Source of the DNA: Pseudomonas frederiksbergensis
GTDB taxonomy: Bacteria > Pseudomonadota > Gammaproteobacteria > Pseudomonadales > Pseudomonadaceae
Assembly (NCBI RefSeq): GCF_003732705.1
Contig: NZ_MOBR01000017.1
Coordinates: 247,412 to 311,411 of the forward strand
Reading direction: 5' to 3'
DNA length: 64,000 bases
Positions 61,093 through 64,000 of the stretch are shown in pieces. A program made the position numbers and the translations under genes. The first letter of the stretch is position 1. Each line of letters starts with the position of its first letter. Below the pieces are notes generated by a model. The model was given only the letters and a program-made list of their open reading frames with translations. It had not been told where the DNA came from and did no database searches.

Positions 61093-61821
61093 TTACCAGC
61101 GTTCGCTCCAGGGGCGCAGGTCGAGCTCGAACGTCCAGGCGTCCCGTGGCTGACTGTGCAGGTACCAGTAGTTTTCGGCAATGTGCTCGGGGTTGAGGAT
61201 GCCGTCCTGATCCTTGGTTGCGTACTTTTCCGGGAAACTGTTGCGAATAAAGTCGGTGTCGATGGCGCCGTCAACCACGATGTGGGCGACGTGGATGTTC
61301 ATCGGACCCAGTTCCCGGGCCATGCTTTGGGCCAATGCGCGAATGCCGTGTTTGGCACCGGCGAATGCAGCAAACCCGGCCGCGCCGCGCATACCGGCGG
61401 TGGCGCCGGTAAACAGGATCGTGCCCCGTTGGCGAGTCGCCATGCGCTTGGCCACTTCGCGTGCATTGAGAAAGCCTGAGAAACAGGCCATTTCCCAGAT
61501 CTTGAAATACTTGCGGGCGGTTTCTTCGAGAATGCTGCACGGCACATTGGCGCCGATATTGAAGACGAAGGCTTCGATGGGACCGATCTCGGTTTCGATC
61601 TGCTCGACCAGCGCAATTACATCCTCTTCCTTGCGCGCATCACAGGCAAAGCCATGGGCTTCGCCGCCGCTGGCCTTGATGGCATCCACCAATGGCTGGA
61701 GTTTGTCGGCGCTGCGACGGGTAACACAGGCGATGAAACCTTCCTGGGCAAAGCGTTTGGCAATGGCGCCGCCGGTAGCATCCCCCGCGCCGACAACCAG
61801 TACGACCTTCTTGTTATTCAT
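61093..61821 (-). CDS. SDR-family protein with Phe in place of the catalytic Tyr
   Basis: This 242-residue short-chain dehydrogenase has the nucleotide site VVGAGDATGGAIAKRF (residues 8-24, an unusual GAGDATG form) and the NIGAN stretch in place of NNAG. The catalytic stretch reads AAFAGAKHGIRALAQ, so the YxxxK pair is FxxxK, and the Ser before it is also shifted (TGATAGM). Redox activity therefore needs testing. The start ATG follows AAGGGA. It is divergent from a TetR gene with two operator-like AACGNNCGTT elements between them and upstream of the DsbA-type isomerase in the same operon. Confidence 0.82.
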   Translation of the reverse strand: MNNKKVVLVVGAGDATGGAIAKRFAQEGFIACVTRRSADKLQPLVDAIKASGGEAHGFACDARKEEDVIALVEQIETEIGPIEAFVFNIGANVPCSILEETARKYFKIWEMACFSGFLNAREVAKRMATRQRGTILFTGATAGMRGAAGFAAFAGAKHGIRALAQSMARELGPMNIHVAHIVVDGAIDTDFIRNSFPEKYATKDQDGILNPEHIAENYWYLHSQPRDAWTFELDLRPWSERW

Positions 61822-61839
61822 GGGTAGATCCCTTTGGTA

Positions 61840-61864
61840 AACGATCGTTAACTGAACGAACGTT
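61840..61864. promoter_or_regulatory. TetR operator candidates
   Basis: AACGATCGTT (61840-61849) and AACGAACGTT (61855-61864) are two 10-base palindromes or near-palindromes of the form AACGNNCGTT, spaced 15 bases centre to centre, in the region between the SDR and TetR genes. Confidence 0.65.
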
Positions 61865-61913
61865 ATGCTACGATCCGCCCAGCGTCAAGGCGATCAATCC
61901 TGAGGAATAGGCA

Positions 61914-62492
61914 ATGCGTTACTCGCCCAATCACAAACTGGAAACCAAAGAGAAATTGCTGGAAAGCAGTTCCGTGTCGGCCAAGAAGTCTGGTTTTGCG
62001 ACGGTCGGTGTCGATGGTTTGATGAAGGCGATCGGTTTGAGTGGCGGTGCGTTCTACAGCCACTTTTCGTCGAAAGATGAGCTGTTCGCTGCCATCGTCG
62101 AGCGTGAACTGTGTCAAAGCCTGGCCCGATTGGGCGGGCATGGTGAGCAGGATTGCGCCAGGCTCGAACGCTGTCTCAAGCATTACTTGAGCATGGCCCA
62201 TGTTGAGCAACCTGAATCCGGGTGTGCTTTGCCTGCGTTGGGAGCGGAGATTGCCCGTTCAGATATCCTGGTGCGCCAGCAGGCAGAGATCTGGATTTGC
62301 CGGCTTCAGGAGAGTTGGGCGCGGATCCTGGACAGCGACAGCCTGGCTTGGGCGATTCTGTCGCAATGCATTGGTGCGCTGGTGGTGGCGCGAATGTTGG
62401 CCACAGCGGATATTCAGCGAACGGTGTTGCAGTCCAGTCACGAGGAGATTGGCCGCCAGATTGCCGGGCGGCAGCAAGCTATTTGCAAATGA
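61914..62492 (+). CDS. TetR-family regulator
   Basis: This 192-residue TetR regulator has its HTH at about 12-55 (KEKLLESSSVSAKKSGFATVGVDGLMKAIGLSGGAFYSHFSSKDELFAAIV). It belongs to the group with GFATVGVDGLMKAIGLS and YSHFSSKDEL that often controls divergent oxidoreductases sensing electrophiles. ATG follows GAGGAA. It is divergent from the SDR gene. Its 3' end overlaps the convergent lipoprotein gene by 14 bases. Confidence 0.87.
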   Translation: MRYSPNHKLETKEKLLESSSVSAKKSGFATVGVDGLMKAIGLSGGAFYSHFSSKDELFAAIVERELCQSLARLGGHGEQDCARLERCLKHYLSMAHVEQPESGCALPALGAEIARSDILVRQQAEIWICRLQESWARILDSDSLAWAILSQCIGALVVARMLATADIQRTVLQSSHEEIGRQIAGRQQAICK

Positions 62493-62760
62493 CGATCATG
62501 CTGCGGCTGGTGTAGCCGGCGGGGTTGAGGCCGAATGGATAGTCGCCAGGCTCTTCCACGGCGTCCCCCGACTTGGCGATGACCTTGTAGCCTTTGGGCG
62601 CACACGAGTTGGCGGCGCTGGTGTAGCACTTGTCCCAGGAGGACGAGAGCCCTGAACAGTTGATGTGCAGCCCTTTCTTGCCGTGTTTGACCTGGGTTTT
62701 CGAGGTCGCCGCGCAGCCCGCAACTGCAAGTACGGCGATCAGTATCAAAATTCGTTTCAT
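62479..62760 (-). CDS. Small lipoprotein
   Basis: This 93-residue predicted lipoprotein has signal MKRILILIAVLAVAGC with Cys16 as the modified residue. The mature part carries three further cysteines (HINCSGL, DKCYTSAANSCAPKGYKVIAKSGD) and ends SRSMIVICK with a fourth, which could make two disulfides. ATG 62760 follows AAGGAC. The stretch ANSCAPKGYKVIAKSG resembles small bacterial lipoproteins annotated only as hypothetical. Its 3' end overlaps the TetR gene tail to tail. Confidence 0.78.
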   Translation of the reverse strand: MKRILILIAVLAVAGCAATSKTQVKHGKKGLHINCSGLSSSWDKCYTSAANSCAPKGYKVIAKSGDAVEEPGDYPFGLNPAGYTSRSMIVICK

Positions 62761-62927
62761 TACTGTCCTTATAGCGGCCCGGATCTGGCGCCCGGGTCTG
62801 GCTGCGTTCGCTTTTGCTTGACGCGCTTTGATGTCCTTATCTGAAAAAGTCCATGTGTGGCACTGGGTTGCGAACCTAAACATGGCCTAATTGAGCGGCA
62901 AATACCAGAGCTTCGTCAAATCCGGCA

Positions 62928-63815
62928 TCAATTTGCCGCGACCGCAGGCTTGGCGCTACTCCCCATGGTCATGGTCGCGCCAACAGACGCCAAGATGATG
63001 CACAGGATGGCCATCCACTGCGACAAAGAAAGGTACTCGTGGAGGAACAACAAGCCCGATAGCGCACCGATTGCGGGTTCGATGCTCATCAAGGTGCCGA
63101 AGGTTCGCGCGGGCATCCGGGTGAGTGCAATCATTTCCAGGGTGTAGGGCAGGGCGGTGGAAAGAAGGGCGACACCGATGGCGACCGGGATCAGCGACGG
63201 GGTGAGCAAGGCGGCGCCAGCGTGGACAATGCCGATAGGCGCGACAAAGAGTGCGGCGATCATGACGCCCAGAGCCGCAGTCGTTACTCCGTTGTCCGCC
63301 CCGGCCTTTTGGCCAAAAAGAATGTATATCGCCCAGCAGGCGCCGGCTCCGAGTGCATAGCCGGCGCCCGCCAGATCGATACCGGCAGTCGAGGCTCCCG
63401 TCGGTATCAATAGCAGCAAGCCAACGGCAGCGAGTGCGATCCAGAGAAAGTCGATGGCGCGTCGTGAGGCATAGATAGCGACGGCCAGCGGCCCGGTGAA
63501 CTCCAGGGCCACGGCGATGCCGAGCGGGACGGTGCGCAAGGACATATAGAAGAGGAAGTTCATGCCGCCCAGGGCCATGCCGTAGATGATGACGGTGCGC
63601 AGGGATTTTGCGGTGAGCTTCGCGCGCCACGGGCGCAGTATCAGCAGCATGATTACGCTGGCAAAGATCAGGCGCAGTGTGGTGGTCCCTTGGGCGCCGA
63701 CGATGGGGAACATGCTTTTGGCCAGGGAGGCGCCGGACTGGATCGATGCCATGGCTATCAATAGCAGGCCAACCGAAAAGAGGGTCGAGGCAAGACTGCG
63801 GGGTTGGTCATTCAT
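62928..63815 (-). CDS. EamA-family exporter (RhtA-like)
   Basis: This 295-residue membrane protein with about ten hydrophobic segments in two EamA repeats (about 15-140 and 150-285) resembles the threonine/homoserine exporter RhtA. It shows SIQSGASLAKSMFPIVGAQGTTTLRL at the start, VPLGIAVALEFTGPLAVAI in the middle and LMSIEPAIGALSGLLFLHEYLSLSQWMAI near the end, a close match to RhtA. It stands alone. The exported amino acid cannot be fixed from sequence. Confidence 0.88.
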   Translation of the reverse strand: MNDQPRSLASTLFSVGLLLIAMASIQSGASLAKSMFPIVGAQGTTTLRLIFASVIMLLILRPWRAKLTAKSLRTVIIYGMALGGMNFLFYMSLRTVPLGIAVALEFTGPLAVAIYASRRAIDFLWIALAAVGLLLLIPTGASTAGIDLAGAGYALGAGACWAIYILFGQKAGADNGVTTAALGVMIAALFVAPIGIVHAGAALLTPSLIPVAIGVALLSTALPYTLEMIALTRMPARTFGTLMSIEPAIGALSGLLFLHEYLSLSQWMAILCIILASVGATMTMGSSAKPAVAAN

Positions 63816-63947
63816 TGCGAGGCATCGTCCGAAGTTGGAAGCGAAAGTATTGTTTATGTGTTGGGCAATATACTGCGCATTCGTTGCGGTCGCGTCTATA
63901 TATAAGCAGGGATTTTGCGCATCCTGATAGAAAAGCTAAATCAGGGC

Positions 63948-63975
63948 TTGACGGCAGATTCTGGAAGTCTATAAT
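63948..63975 (+). promoter_or_regulatory. Strong sigma-70 promoter reading out of the window
   Basis: TTGACG (63948-63953) and TATAAT (63970-63975) are spaced by 16 bases. The gene it serves begins after the window end; such near-consensus promoters often serve stable RNAs or housekeeping genes. Confidence 0.65.
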
Positions 63976-64000
63976 TCGCCCCACTTCCGGCGCAGTCGAA

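Overview
The window comes from a chromosome of the Pseudomonas fluorescens group. It carries a pyoverdine locus (pvdYII-pvdS-pvdL, pvdH-mbtH, fpvGHJKCDEF), an acyclic-terpene (atu) cluster, msu/sfn organosulfur genes and many copies of two REP-type repeat families typical of fluorescent pseudomonads. G+C is high except in a few islands noted below.

Layout. 1-4.5 kb: the start of the atu operon (atuA, atuB and the cut-off atuC, minus strand) with its divergent TetR repressor atuR and two operator copies between them. 4.6-7.4 kb: a periplasmic binding protein, then two tandem paralogues of an unrecognised cysteine-motif protein, each behind the same 20-base lux-box-like palindrome. 7.4-22.5 kb: first pyoverdine block, with the hydroxyornithine acetylase pvdYII, the iron-starvation sigma factor pvdS, and the 4327-residue chromophore NRPS pvdL. 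22.7-31.9 kb: a non-pyoverdine interval with an alpha/beta hydrolase, a dsbG-tlpA-dsbD disulfide operon, an AT-richer operon of two hemopexin-fold proteins plus a Sel1 protein, and a two-component system. 32.1-41.1 kb: second pyoverdine block, with pvdH, mbtH and the convergent eight-gene ferripyoverdine uptake operon fpvGHJKCDEF, whose fpvD carries a REPIN inside its reading frame. 41.4-47.6 kb: a leuCD pair, a LysR regulator, a DctA-type transporter, a haloacetate dehalogenase and a VOC protein. 47.8-55.9 kb: sulfur-starvation genes (a flavin monooxygenase with metI-metQ but no metN; msuE-msuD-msuC-sfnR) behind sigma-54 promoters, split by a soxR/ABM-monooxygenase pair with a clear SoxR box. 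56.2-64 kb: small lipoproteins, a LysE exporter, a cysteine desulfurase, an Xaa-Pro aminopeptidase, an SDR/DsbA-type isomerase operon with its own TetR repressor, and an EamA exporter.

How they work together. Low iron relieves Fur repression at pvdS. PvdS then reads TAAAT-N16-CGT boxes, four of which I can place, in front of pvdYII, pvdL, pvdH and mbtH. PvdL (acyl ligase, then predicted Glu, D-Tyr and Dab modules) starts the peptide, PvdH makes diaminobutyrate, MbtH assists adenylation, PvdYII acetylates hydroxyornithine, and the Fpv proteins release and import the iron. In the sulfur region SfnR probably drives sigma-54 transcription of monooxygenases that free sulfite from sulfonates and related compounds.

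Most interesting for follow-up: the duplicated lux-box/CCGCC gene pair, the hemopexin-Sel1 operon, the in-frame REPIN in fpvD, and the IS box embedded in the pvdH stop codon. Function calls rest on reading motifs and on remembered families; no searches were run.
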